DNA of 40,176 nt from NCBI GenBank assembly GCA_007129945.1, contig SKUN01000155.1:1-40176 (forward strand), read 5' to 3'. This DNA is from Bacteroidales bacterium (GTDB lineage: Bacteria > Bacteroidota > Bacteroidia > Bacteroidales > UBA7960). Below the pieces are notes generated by a model that was given only the letters and a program-made list of their open reading frames with translations, had not been told where the DNA came from and searched no databases. The translations under genes and the position numbers were made by a program. Shown here piece after piece: positions 24,762 through 34,809 of the stretch; the stretch's first letter is position 1, and each line of letters starts with the position of its first letter.

Positions 24762-27700
24762 ATGCTCAATCTTGTAAAGAAATTATTTGGCAGTAAAGCC
24801 GACAGGGATTTCCGGGAAATCAGGGAAACGCTCGAAGCCACCAAACAAGCCTATGAGACCATCAAGACCCTGGACAATGACCAGCTCAGGACCAAAACCC
24901 TGGAACTGAAAAAAAGAATTGAAGAGAATATTCAGGAGGAACAAAAGCAGATCGACACGCTGAGGGAACACCTTGAAAACAACTATGAGATTGATATCGA
25001 GGAAAAGGAGCGGATCTACCAGCAAATCGATGCCCTGGATGACAAACAGAATGACAATACAGAAACCCTGCTGGGTGATCTGATCCCGGAGGCCTTTTCT
25101 GTGGTCAAGGAAACCGCGCGGCGTTTCAAGGAAAATGAAGAGGTGATTGTTACCGCCAATGATTTCGACCGGGAACTGGCAGCGATCAACCCCAGCATAG
25201 AGATCAGAGGTGATAAAGCCTGCTATAAAAACCAGTGGATGGCAGGCGGGAATATGATCACCTGGGATATGGTGCACTATGATGTCCAGCTCATCGGTGG
25301 AATTCATCTTCATAAAGGTAAAATCGCTGAGATGGCGACCGGGGAGGGTAAAACACTGGTTGCAACCCTTCCGGTTTACCTGAATGCCATTACAGGCAAG
25401 GGAGTGCATATTGTGACGGTAAATGATTACCTGGCCAAGCGTGACTCCGAATGGATGGGAATGCTTTTTCAGTTTCACGGGCTGAGGGTCGATTGCGTTG
25501 ACAAACATCAACCGCATTCACCGGAAAGAAGGAAGGCCTACCATGCGGATATTACCTACGGCACCAACAATGAGTTCGGATTTGATTACCTGCGTGACAA
25601 TATGTCGCGCAACCCCGGCGAACTGGTTCAGCGGAAACTGAACTATACCATTGTGGATGAGGTGGATTCTGTGTTGATTGACGATGCGCGTACGCCGCTG
25701 ATCATATCCGGTCCGACGCCACAGGGGGAGAAGCATGAGTTTCACGAGATGAAGCCCAAGGTGGAGAAACTTTATAATGCTCAGCGTATGCTGGTGACCA
25801 ACCTGCTGGCTGAAGCCAGAAGGCTCCTGATGCCAAAGGAAGGGGAACCTGACGAGAAAAAAGGGGGTGAACTGCTGCTGCGCTGCCACCGAGGACTTCC
25901 CAAGAATAAGGCCCTGATCAAGTTTTTGTCCGAGCCGGGCATGAAAAGTATTTTGCAGAAGACCGAGAACCTGTATATGCAGGAACAGGGCAAACACATG
26001 CATGTGATCGATGATGAGCTGCATTTTGTGATTGAAGAAAAGAACAACTCCATCGAACTTACCGAGAAAGGTATTGACCTGATCACCAGCCAGACGGAAG
26101 ACCCTGACTTTTTTATTCTTCCTGATATTGGCTCGGAAATGGCTGAGCTGGAAAAGGCGGATATACCGGCGGAGAAGAAAATGGAGCGGAAAAATGAGGT
26201 GATCAACGATTTTTCCGTAAAGAGTGCCCGTGTGCATACCATCAACCAGCTGCTGAAGGCCTATACCTTGTTTGAAAAGGACACGGAATATGTGATCATG
26301 GATAACAAGGTGAAGATCGTGGATGAGCAGACAGGCCGGGTTATGGAAGGACGGCGTTATTCAGACGGACTGCACCAGGCCATTGAGGCCAAGGAAAATG
26401 TAAAGGTTGAAGCAGCCACCCAGACCTACGCCACAGTGACCCTTCAGAATTATTTCAGGATGTACCGTAAGCTCGCTGGTATGACAGGTACGGCCGAAAC
26501 GGAGGCCGGAGAGTTCTGGAATATTTACAAACTGGACGTCGTGGTTATTCCCACCCATCGCCCGGTGGTCCGGGAAGACAGGGAAGATCTGATCTACAAG
26601 ACAAAAAGGGAAAAATACAATGCCATTATTGATGAGGTGAGTGAACTCATCAATGCCGGGAGGCCTGTGCTTGTGGGGACCACTTCCGTGGAAACCTCTG
26701 AGCTGCTGAGCCGGATGCTCAAGCTGCGGTCAGTTCATCATAATATTCTCAATGCGAAGCACCATGAAAGGGAGGCGCAGATCGTGAAAGAGGCCGGGCA
26801 GGCCGGTACGGTGACCATTGCCACCAACATGGCCGGACGTGGTACCGACATCAAGCTCGGAACCGGAGTGGTAAAGGCAGGCGGACTGGCCATTCTTGGT
26901 ACGGAAAGGCATGAATCACGGCGTGTAGACCGTCAGCTTCGCGGACGTGCAGGCCGCCAGGGCGACCCCGGGTCATCCCAGTTTTTTGTTTCCCTGGAGG
27001 ATGACCTTATGCGGGTATTTGGTTCCGGCAGGATATCTTCGCTCATGGACAGGATGGGATTGAAAGAAGGGGAGGTGATCCAGCATTCCATGATCACCAA
27101 GTCGATTGAAAGGGCGCAGAAAAAAGTGGAGGAAAATAACTTTGGTATCCGGAAGCGGTTGCTGGAGTACGATGACGTGATGAATGCGCAGCGTGAGGTG
27201 ATCTATAAAAAACGCCGCAATGCGCTGTTCGGGGAACGGCTGGCGGTGGATATCGCCAACATGATGTTCGATACCTGTGAGCAGATGATTTTGGAATACC
27301 AGGAAACAGGTGATTTTGAAGGATTTACCTTTGAACTGCTCAGAACTTTTGGAACCGAGGCCCCTTTCAGCCAGCAGGAATTCATTGAGGGAAAGCCCGA
27401 TAAGCTGAATGACACATTGTATGCCGTCGTCCTGCAATCTTACAAAAAAAAGAATGAGCAGATCGCTGAATCTGCATTCCCCGTAATCAGGGAGGTGTAT
27501 GAAAAAGCATCTCAGAAATATGAGAACATCGCCATTCCGATTACTGACGGGATGAAGACCATGAATGTGATCGCCAACCTGAAAAAAGCCTACGATACCA
27601 ACGGAAGAGAAGTTTCGCTTTCCATTGAGAAAGGGATTACCCTCACCATCATCGACAATGCGTGGAAAGATCATTTAAGGGAGATGGATGACCTGAAACA

Positions 27701-28046
27701 GTCTGTACAGGGAGCCGCCTATGAGCAGAAAGATCCGCTGCTGATCTACAAATTTGAGTCATTTGAACTGTTTAAGCGGATGATTCAGCAGGTCAATAAA
27801 GACATCATTTCCTTCCTTGGCAAGGCACGGTTGCCCGTACGTGACCCTGACCAGATTCAGCGCGGCACCGAGCAGGAAAAGATGGATATGAGTAAGCTGC
27901 AGGCCGGTCGCAGTGACCTGCCCGGAGGCAAGGGGGGGAAGCAAAAGGCACAACCCGTCAGGGTGGAGAAGAAAGTGGGCCGGAATGAGCCCTGCCCTTG
28001 CGGAAGTGGTAAGAAGTACAAACAATGCCATGGAAAAGGAAGTTGA
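24762..28046 (+). CDS. secA: Preprotein translocase subunit SecA
   Basis: ATG at 24762 ([12 protein letters not shown]) preferred over 24738; [57 protein letters not shown]-terminal zinc motif [14 protein letters not shown]. Confidence 0.97.
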   Translation: MLNLVKKLFGSKADRDFREIRETLEATKQAYETIKTLDNDQLRTKTLELKKRIEENIQEEQKQIDTLREHLENNYEIDIEEKERIYQQIDALDDKQNDNTETLLGDLIPEAFSVVKETARRFKENEEVIVTANDFDRELAAINPSIEIRGDKACYKNQWMAGGNMITWDMVHYDVQLIGGIHLHKGKIAEMATGEGKTLVATLPVYLNAITGKGVHIVTVNDYLAKRDSEWMGMLFQFHGLRVDCVDKHQPHSPERRKAYHADITYGTNNEFGFDYLRDNMSRNPGELVQRKLNYTIVDEVDSVLIDDARTPLIISGPTPQGEKHEFHEMKPKVEKLYNAQRMLVTNLLAEARRLLMPKEGEPDEKKGGELLLRCHRGLPKNKALIKFLSEPGMKSILQKTENLYMQEQGKHMHVIDDELHFVIEEKNNSIELTEKGIDLITSQTEDPDFFILPDIGSEMAELEKADIPAEKKMERKNEVINDFSVKSARVHTINQLLKAYTLFEKDTEYVIMDNKVKIVDEQTGRVMEGRRYSDGLHQAIEAKENVKVEAATQTYATVTLQNYFRMYRKLAGMTGTAETEAGEFWNIYKLDVVVIPTHRPVVREDREDLIYKTKREKYNAIIDEVSELINAGRPVLVGTTSVETSELLSRMLKLRSVHHNILNAKHHEREAQIVKEAGQAGTVTIATNMAGRGTDIKLGTGVVKAGGLAILGTERHESRRVDRQLRGRAGRQGDPGSSQFFVSLEDDLMRVFGSGRISSLMDRMGLKEGEVIQHSMITKSIERAQKKVEENNFGIRKRLLEYDDVMNAQREVIYKKRRNALFGERLAVDIANMMFDTCEQMILEYQETGDFEGFTFELLRTFGTEAPFSQQEFIEGKPDKLNDTLYAVVLQSYKKKNEQIAESAFPVIREVYEKASQKYENIAIPITDGMKTMNVIANLKKAYDTNGREVSLSIEKGITLTIIDNAWKDHLREMDDLKQSVQGAAYEQKDPLLIYKFESFELFKRMIQQVNKDIISFLGKARLPVRDPDQIQRGTEQEKMDMSKLQAGRSDLPGGKGGKQKAQPVRVEKKVGRNEPCPCGSGKKYKQCHGKGS

Positions 28047-28068
28047 TTAACCTTAAATCTGTTACCAT

Positions 28069-28470
28069 ATGTTTTCTTTTGAAACCAGGCTGAGGGTACG
28101 TTATGCAGAAACCGACCAGATGGGTTTTGTATACTACGGCAATTACCCCCAGTACTATGAAGTGGCCAGGGCCGAGGCCATGCGCCGGATGGGAATGGCC
28201 TACAAAGAAATGGAAGAGAAAGGGGTGGTGATGCCCATAGCCGATATGCGTATTAAATATATCCGGCCTGCCCATTACGATGACCTGCTCACCATTAAAG
28301 TCTTTGTGCCGGAATTACCCGGATCAAGAATGCATTTTGATTATGAGATTTTCAATGAGGCCGGAAAGCTGATCAATAAGGGCTTTACGGTACTGGCATT
28401 CATCAGAAAAGAGACCGGAAAGCCTTGTGCAGCCCCTGAATGGTTTATAAACAAATTAAAAGAAGCATAG
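28069..28470 (+). CDS. Acyl-CoA thioesterase, hotdog fold (YbgC/FadM-like)
   Basis: 133 aa; RVRYAETDQMGFVYYGNYPQYYEVARAEAMRRMG...PIADMRIKYIRPAHYDDLL. Confidence 0.92.
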   Translation: MFSFETRLRVRYAETDQMGFVYYGNYPQYYEVARAEAMRRMGMAYKEMEEKGVVMPIADMRIKYIRPAHYDDLLTIKVFVPELPGSRMHFDYEIFNEAGKLINKGFTVLAFIRKETGKPCAAPEWFINKLKEA

Positions 28471-28550
28471 TTGTGATAAATGAATCCCGGGGCGGCAGGC
28501 CTTCGGGGTGAGATTGAATTGAATGCATTTTATTAAAAAAATGAAGGATT

Positions 28551-28943
28551 ATGAAAGAAATGAAGATTGTGCTGGGTGAAAACAAAAAAGTAGAAGCCCA
28601 TTACAAGGGTTTCTCCATTTATACGGATCAGCCTGAAAAAGCGGGGGGAGACGAAAGTGCACCGGCTCCCTTTGACCTTTTCCTGGCTTCTATAGGCACC
28701 TGTGCGGGGTTTTATGTACAGGCTTTCTGTAACCAGCGGGGGATTTCAACCGACCAGGTTGAATTGGTTCAGAAGATGCATTATGACAAGGAAACAAAAA
28801 TGATCGGTAAAATCGAGATTGATATTCTGCTGCCTCCCGATTTTCCCGAACAGTACAAAAATTCTGTGGTTCGTGCAGCTGAATCCTGCTCGGTGAAAAA
28901 ACATATTGCCAGCGCCCCTGAATTTGTACTGAATGTGAAATAA
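28551..28943 (+). CDS. OsmC family protein
   Basis: 130 aa; SAPAPFDLFLASIGTCAGFYVQAFCNQRGI...AAESCSVKKHI, with the two OsmC cysteines. Confidence 0.92.
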   Translation: MKEMKIVLGENKKVEAHYKGFSIYTDQPEKAGGDESAPAPFDLFLASIGTCAGFYVQAFCNQRGISTDQVELVQKMHYDKETKMIGKIEIDILLPPDFPEQYKNSVVRAAESCSVKKHIASAPEFVLNVK

Positions 28944-28956
28944 TCATTTTCTTAAT

Positions 28957-29316
28957 ATGAAGAAAACGCTTGTGATCGGCGCCAGTCCGAATCCGTTGCG
29001 GTATGCCACCAAAGCGGTTAAAAGACTGAGAGAGCATGACATTGAAGTGGTTGCGATCGGAAAACGGGAAACGACCATTGGCGATGTGGAAGTGAAAACA
29101 GGTACACCACCTATGGACAACATTCACACGGTAACCCTGTATGTTGGTCCTGACAACCAGGGGTCTTACATAGATTATATCCTATCCCTGAAACCCAAAA
29201 GAATTATATTTAACCCGGGCACCTATAACCGCAATTTAGAAAAAATGGCTGAAGAAGCCGGCATTGAAACCGTGGAGGACTGTACGCTGGTTATGCTAAG
29301 TATGGATGAATATTGA
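28957..29316 (+). CDS. CoA-binding domain protein (YccU-like)
   Basis: 119 aa; TLVIGASPNPLRYATKAVKRLREHDIEVVAIGKRE...IIFNPGTYNRNLEKMAEEAGIETVEDCTLVML. Confidence 0.88.
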   Translation: MKKTLVIGASPNPLRYATKAVKRLREHDIEVVAIGKRETTIGDVEVKTGTPPMDNIHTVTLYVGPDNQGSYIDYILSLKPKRIIFNPGTYNRNLEKMAEEAGIETVEDCTLVMLSMDEY

Positions 29317-29352
29317 TTCAGGCAAAATTTAAAACATAAATTATTTTTTATC

Positions 29353-30537
29353 ATGGCGAAAAAAGACATTGGATTTGACTCAAAACTGATTCATGCCGGG
29401 ATGTTTGATGACCAGTTTGGCAGTGCGACGGTTCCGATTTACCAGACGAGTACCTTTAAGTTCAAAAGTGCGGATCACGGGGCTGCCTGCTTTGCGGGAG
29501 AGGATGACGGTTACATTTATACGCGTCTGAACAATCCGACCATCGATTCTCTTGAAAAATTGGTGGCGGAACTTGAAAACGGTTACCGCGCGATTGCCAC
29601 CAGTTCCGGTATGGGTGCGGTCAATACCATTTACAGCGGGCTATTGAACCAGGGAGATCATATCATCAGCACCGATGCGGTATATGGCCCTTCCAGGTTG
29701 GTGATGGAAAAACATTACAGCAAGTTCGGGGTGGAATCAACCTACCTCGACACCACCGATCCGGAAAATATCCGAAAAGCCATTCGTCCCAATACCAAAA
29801 TGTTGTATGTGGAGACTCCCGCCAATCCGACCATGGCCATTACCGATCTGGAAGAAGCAGTAAAAATTGCCAGGGAACACAACCTGATCACGGTGGCTGA
29901 TAACACATTTTGCAGCCCCTACCTGCAAAGACCCATTGACTTCGGGTTTGATGTGGTTTTCCATTCCATCACCAAGTTTTTGAACGGTCACGCTGACATT
30001 GTGGGAGGTGTTGTTATAAGCCGGGATAAGTCATTCGATGACATACTCCGCCCCATGATGATCAACCTGGGATGCAATATGGATCCGCATCAGGCGTATA
30101 TGGTGATCAGGGGGCTCAAAACCCTTTCCATTCGAATGGACCGATCTCAGGAGAATGCCATGAAAGTAGCGCATTTCCTTGAGGATCATCCGAAAGTGGA
30201 ATGGGTGAACTATCCCGGCCTGCAATCTCATAAGCAATATGAGCTGGCGAAAAAGCAGATGAAGGGACCCGGTTCGATGATCAGTTTCGGGCTTAAGGGG
30301 GGATTGCCGGCAGGTAAATCCCTGATGAATAACGTGCAGTTATCGGTCCTGGCGGTTTCTCTTGGCGGGGTGGAAAGTCTGATCCAGCATCCGGCTTCTA
30401 TGACCCATTCAAAAATGGACCGGGAAGCCAGGGAACGGTCTGGTATTTCTGACGGGTTGGTCAGATTTTCTGTGGGTATCGAGAATGCAGAGGACATCAT
30501 TGCAGATCTTTCCCAGGCCCTGGAGAAGGTAAATTAA
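29353..30537 (+). CDS. Trans-sulfuration PLP enzyme (methionine gamma-lyase / cystathionine gamma-lyase family)
   Basis: 394 aa; YTRLNNPTIDSLEKLVAELE, SSGMGAVNTI, VADNTFCSPYLQRPIDFG, SITKFLNGHADIVGG (PLP Lys), SLGGVESLIQHPASMTHS. Confidence 0.92.
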   Translation: MAKKDIGFDSKLIHAGMFDDQFGSATVPIYQTSTFKFKSADHGAACFAGEDDGYIYTRLNNPTIDSLEKLVAELENGYRAIATSSGMGAVNTIYSGLLNQGDHIISTDAVYGPSRLVMEKHYSKFGVESTYLDTTDPENIRKAIRPNTKMLYVETPANPTMAITDLEEAVKIAREHNLITVADNTFCSPYLQRPIDFGFDVVFHSITKFLNGHADIVGGVVISRDKSFDDILRPMMINLGCNMDPHQAYMVIRGLKTLSIRMDRSQENAMKVAHFLEDHPKVEWVNYPGLQSHKQYELAKKQMKGPGSMISFGLKGGLPAGKSLMNNVQLSVLAVSLGGVESLIQHPASMTHSKMDREARERSGISDGLVRFSVGIENAEDIIADLSQALEKVN

Positions 30538-30704
30538 TGACTTTCGGGGCGGTCAGCTGCCTGCAAAATATTTTTATTTTTGTAACGTATTTAATGAGGT
30601 GATCAGAGACCAATTGCCGCTCCGGCGGCTGCCACACTTTTTTCAAGTGTAATTAACGAAGACAAGCTGCTATAACTTTAATTAGTAACGAGAAATCTTT
30701 TCTT

Positions 30705-32822
30705 TTGATGGAAAACAAGGAAAACTTAGATCCCCGTAACTCCCGGACAGAAGCACCGGAAGGGGAGGAGCCCCGGGCCAGTGATAAAAGGGCCGACCTC
30801 ACTCAGTCAGAAATAACAGAATCCGCTGAATCTCCGGAAAAGTCTACCGAAGAACCCGCCACCGTGGCAAAGCCACTAGAAGACCCCGAACCAGCCACTG
30901 ATGAGAAACCACAGGAAGTGCAGGAACCCGCCGCCGGGGAAAAGCCGCAATCAGCCGAAGAACCCGCCGCTGAGGAGAAACCACGAACAGACCCTGATCA
31001 GCCTGCTGAGGAGAACCCAACTGAAGCAAAGTCAGAATCTGTGGAAACCCCTGCTGGAGAAAAGTCAGCAACCGGTGAAACAGAGGATGACAATGATACC
31101 TTGGCTGCAAGGTACAATGCCATGGATCGTTCCGCCCTGGTGGACGTGATTGAAGAACTGGTACAGTCTGAAGATATCATTCATATACGTCGCCACATCG
31201 GGTTTGTAAAAGCGGCCTATCGGAAACAACTCCGTGAAGAGAATATTGCTGCCTACGAGCAGGAAATGGATAAGGACGTGGCGGAAGAGGGTGCGACAGA
31301 AAAACAGACTGACCCGCTGACTGAACGTTTTGATGCAGCTTTTTCTGTCTATAAGGAAAAGAAAGCAGTTCACGATCAGGAACTGGAAAAGGACATGCAG
31401 AAGAATCTCCAGGTCAAGGAGAACATTCTTGATGAATTGCGTACTTTAATCGATTCAGAAGAAGAGTTGAAAAAAACCTATGACCAGTTTCATGCATTGC
31501 AGGACAGATGGCGAAGCGTGGGCCAGGTGCCCAGAAGTGCAAAAGGCACTCTTTGGAATAATTATCACTTTTTGGTTGAGAAGTTTTTTGACAAGGTCAA
31601 TATCAATAAGGAGCTCAAGGACCTGGACCTGAAAAAGAACCTTGAGGTAAAAACCGGTCTCTGTGAAAAAGCGGAAGAACTGTTGCTGGAATCAAGTATT
31701 ACCAGGTCATTTCAGCAGTTGCAGAAGTTGCATGATGCCTGGAAGGAAACCGGACCGGTTCCAAAGGATAAAAAAGATGAGATTTGGGAGCGTTTCAAGG
31801 CAGCCACGGACAAGCTGAACAAAAGGCGACAGGAGCATTATGAGAAGCTCAAAGAGGAGCAGAACAAGAACTACGCAGCCAAAATGGTATTGTGTGAAAA
31901 AGCGGAGCAATTGACTGTCCGTTTACCTGAAACACCCCGTCAGTGGCAGGAGAAAACCGATGAGATCAACGAACTGTTCAAAGTGTGGAAAACCATCGGG
32001 TTTGCCCCGAAGAAGGTGAATAATGAAATATGGAATCGTTTTCGTAAGGCTCTTGACACCTTCTTTTCTGCCAAAAAGGATTTTTTCCGGAGATTTAAGG
32101 ATCAGCAAAAAGAGAATTACAATCAAAAGCTGAACCTTTGTTTACAGGCCGAGGCCTTAAAAGACAGTGAAGACTGGAAGGCCACCACCGAGGAGTTGAT
32201 CCGGTTACAGAAAGAGTGGAAGAAAGTAGGGCCGGTTCCTGCCAAATTTTCCGATAAAATATGGAAACGATTCCGGAAAGCGTGCGACCATTTTTTCAAC
32301 AGGAAATCGGAGCATTTTGCCAATATTGGGGAGAAACAGGAGGAGAACCTGAAAAAGAAACAGGAACTGATCGAAAAGGTAAAAAGCCATGCTTATTCCG
32401 ATGATAACAAAGAAAATCTTGAAACACTGAAAGATTTTCAGCGTCAGTGGATGGCCATCGGACATGTTCCTATCAAGCAGAAAGATAAAATCCAGACCGA
32501 ATTCCGAAAAACCATTGACAATCAGTTTGATGTGTTGAACATCAGCAATAAGGTGAAAAGCACCCTGAACTTCCGGACGAAGATAGAAAACCTGAAAGAC
32601 GCTCCCAACGCTGATAATATCATCTATAAAGAGCGTAATTACATCGCAGGTAAAATCAAGAGTCTTGAATCCGACATCCAGGTGCTGGAAAACAACATTG
32701 GATTTTTTGCTTCTTCTAAAAAGGCTGATGTACTCAAAGCGGAGTTTGAGGAGAAAATTGAAACAGCCCGCAACGAGATCAGTGTGCTGAAAGAGAAGAT
32801 GAAAATCCTTAGAAATGCCTGA
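30705..32822 (+). CDS. DUF349 domain-containing protein with an acidic, repetitive N-terminus
   Basis: 705 aa; repeated DUF349 units (W-x-x-x-G-x-V-P-x-x-x-x-x-x-I/L-W-x-x-F) preceded by an E/P/A-rich segment. Confidence 0.88.
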   Translation: MMENKENLDPRNSRTEAPEGEEPRASDKRADLTQSEITESAESPEKSTEEPATVAKPLEDPEPATDEKPQEVQEPAAGEKPQSAEEPAAEEKPRTDPDQPAEENPTEAKSESVETPAGEKSATGETEDDNDTLAARYNAMDRSALVDVIEELVQSEDIIHIRRHIGFVKAAYRKQLREENIAAYEQEMDKDVAEEGATEKQTDPLTERFDAAFSVYKEKKAVHDQELEKDMQKNLQVKENILDELRTLIDSEEELKKTYDQFHALQDRWRSVGQVPRSAKGTLWNNYHFLVEKFFDKVNINKELKDLDLKKNLEVKTGLCEKAEELLLESSITRSFQQLQKLHDAWKETGPVPKDKKDEIWERFKAATDKLNKRRQEHYEKLKEEQNKNYAAKMVLCEKAEQLTVRLPETPRQWQEKTDEINELFKVWKTIGFAPKKVNNEIWNRFRKALDTFFSAKKDFFRRFKDQQKENYNQKLNLCLQAEALKDSEDWKATTEELIRLQKEWKKVGPVPAKFSDKIWKRFRKACDHFFNRKSEHFANIGEKQEENLKKKQELIEKVKSHAYSDDNKENLETLKDFQRQWMAIGHVPIKQKDKIQTEFRKTIDNQFDVLNISNKVKSTLNFRTKIENLKDAPNADNIIYKERNYIAGKIKSLESDIQVLENNIGFFASSKKADVLKAEFEEKIETARNEISVLKEKMKILRNA
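30850..31090 (+). repeat. Degenerate in-frame repeats encoding (E)EPAA-x-EKP-type units
   Basis: EEPATVAKP / PEPATDEKP / QEPAAGEKP / EEPAAEEKP / ETPAGEKS at the N-terminus of the DUF349 protein. Confidence 0.6.
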
Positions 32823-32876
32823 TTTTTTGTAACTTGATGGTTCGTAGTCAGTGTCATTCATTTAAAAACCAAGCAT

Positions 32877-33545
32877 ATGAAGAAGTATGTGAGATTCTTT
32901 TTGCTGGGCACAATGCTGCTTGTTTCAGTCAGCGGCGTGCAGGCTTCCGGGCTGGGAATACGTGGGGGTTTTAACTTTTCTTCTCTCCCATCCTCACAAG
33001 AGGTGCAGCTCGGAGCAGACGGCTGGGGAAACCGCACAATTGAAGCGCTTTCCGATTCGTATACCGGATACCATTTCGGCGTGGTTGGATATGCTTCTTT
33101 TCTGGGTATTTTTATTCAGCCAGAGTTTCTATTTACCCAGACCGGGCAGGAAATGGCCTTGCAGGTACAGAATGATCTTCCTGACGGGGAGTTTGCCCGT
33201 CGCCAGTATTTTACCCAGGAATTCAATCACCTGAGTTTACCTGTAGTGGCCGGTCTCACAATCGGACCTTTGCGGGTGGGCATAGGCCCGGTGGCATCCT
33301 ATATGATCGACCGCACCAGTGGGTATATTCCTGAAATGGACAATGATATTTATTTCGGATACAATGACTGGACCATTGGTTACCAGGCCATGGCCGGATT
33401 GAAAGTCGGTAATTTTCTGCTTGATCTGAAATATGAAGGCAATTTATCCAACCTGGGTCAGCGTATTGAGGTTGGAGGAAGGGAATTTGATTTTGACACC
33501 CGCCCGAGGCAGTTTATTGTGAGCATCGGATTGCTGATCCTCTAG
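32877..33545 (+). CDS. Outer-membrane beta-barrel (porin/PorT-like) family protein
   Basis: 222 aa; signal peptide, alternating amphipathic strands, GIRGGFNFSSL, aromatic C-terminal strand. Confidence 0.8.
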   Translation: MKKYVRFFLLGTMLLVSVSGVQASGLGIRGGFNFSSLPSSQEVQLGADGWGNRTIEALSDSYTGYHFGVVGYASFLGIFIQPEFLFTQTGQEMALQVQNDLPDGEFARRQYFTQEFNHLSLPVVAGLTIGPLRVGIGPVASYMIDRTSGYIPEMDNDIYFGYNDWTIGYQAMAGLKVGNFLLDLKYEGNLSNLGQRIEVGGREFDFDTRPRQFIVSIGLLIL

Positions 33546-33564
33546 TTAGCCGGTGACCTCGTTA

Positions 33565-34785
33565 TTACCTGAAAATTATTGCTTTTACGGGGGATATTCT
33601 TGCAATGATGTAGGATGGGATGATCAGCATGGTCATGGAAATGACAAAAGTCCCTGCGTTGAGCAGTAGAATATGGCTCAATCGCATATTGACCGGTACT
33701 TCTGATACAAAATAAGACTCAGGCGACAGGGTGAGCAGTCCGAACTGCCCCTGGATAAGGCAGATCAGTATTCCGGCCACATTGCCCCACAAAAGTCCCC
33801 GGGCAATAAGCATTCCAGCATGGTAAAGGAAAATTCTGCGCACCAGCAGGTTGGATGCACCGACCGCTTTCAGGATTCCGATGGCATTGGTTTTCTCCAG
33901 GACTGATATCAGTAAAGTGGTGATCATATTGATGCCGGCCACCAGGATCATCAGGGTGATGATCACGTACACGTTCATATCCAGCAGCGACAGCCAGTCA
34001 AATATCTGCGGATATAGATCCCGGATGGATTGGACATCCAGGCTGTAGGGAACCATGTCAAGCAATTTGTCACTGATATGTGGAATGTTCCCAAAATGAT
34101 CCACCAGGACCTCAAAGCCCCCGATCTGGTCTTCTTCCCAGTTATTCAGTTGCTGAATATGCCGGATATCTCCCAGCGTAAATACCTTATCCAGCTCTTC
34201 CAGTCCGGTATCGTAAATTCCGGTAATGGTTAACCGTCTGATGCGGGGCGGGTCCTGAATAAAATACAGGAAAAGGTCGTCATTCACCTCCAGGCGCATG
34301 TTCCGGGCGATGTGCGCAGAAATGATCACTTCATCGGTGCGGATCGAATCCTGAATTTCCGGTACACGCCCTTCCACCATCCTTTCCCTGAAAAAATCCC
34401 ACTCAAAATCGGGGCCTGTTCCTTTAAAGATCACCCCGTGAATGTCATCGTCTGTTTTGATGATCCCCGGTTTGGTGGCGAATACCTGTACATGCCTCAC
34501 CCCGTCAAGGTTGCTGATATCAGGTAAAAAATCCTGTTGCGAACTGACGGGCTGAGGCTCATAGGATATGTTGAAGTCGTAATTGGTGATCTGTATGTGC
34601 GCCCCGAATCCGATCACCTTATCGCGGATCTCTTCCTGGAACCCGGTTACTACGGCCATGGAGATGATCATCACCGCCAGACCCAGGGAAATGCTCAAAA
34701 TCGCAATCTTCCTGATCAGTGAGGTGAAACCCTTTCCGTTTCCGGATCCGCCAATTCTGCCGGCTATGAAGAGAGGAAAGTTCAA
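33565..34785 (-). CDS. FtsX/LolE-like ABC transporter permease
   Basis: 406 aa; IAGRIGGSGNGKGFTSLIRKIAILSISLGLAVMIISMAVVTGFQEEIRDKV, central periplasmic domain, three C-terminal TM segments (ISVLEKTNAIGILKAVGAS). Confidence 0.9.
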   Translation of the reverse strand: MNFPLFIAGRIGGSGNGKGFTSLIRKIAILSISLGLAVMIISMAVVTGFQEEIRDKVIGFGAHIQITNYDFNISYEPQPVSSQQDFLPDISNLDGVRHVQVFATKPGIIKTDDDIHGVIFKGTGPDFEWDFFRERMVEGRVPEIQDSIRTDEVIISAHIARNMRLEVNDDLFLYFIQDPPRIRRLTITGIYDTGLEELDKVFTLGDIRHIQQLNNWEEDQIGGFEVLVDHFGNIPHISDKLLDMVPYSLDVQSIRDLYPQIFDWLSLLDMNVYVIITLMILVAGINMITTLLISVLEKTNAIGILKAVGASNLLVRRIFLYHAGMLIARGLLWGNVAGILICLIQGQFGLLTLSPESYFVSEVPVNMRLSHILLLNAGTFVISMTMLIIPSYIIARISPVKAIIFR

Positions 34786-34809
34786 AAGCTTTAATTTTTA
34801 ACAAAAGTA

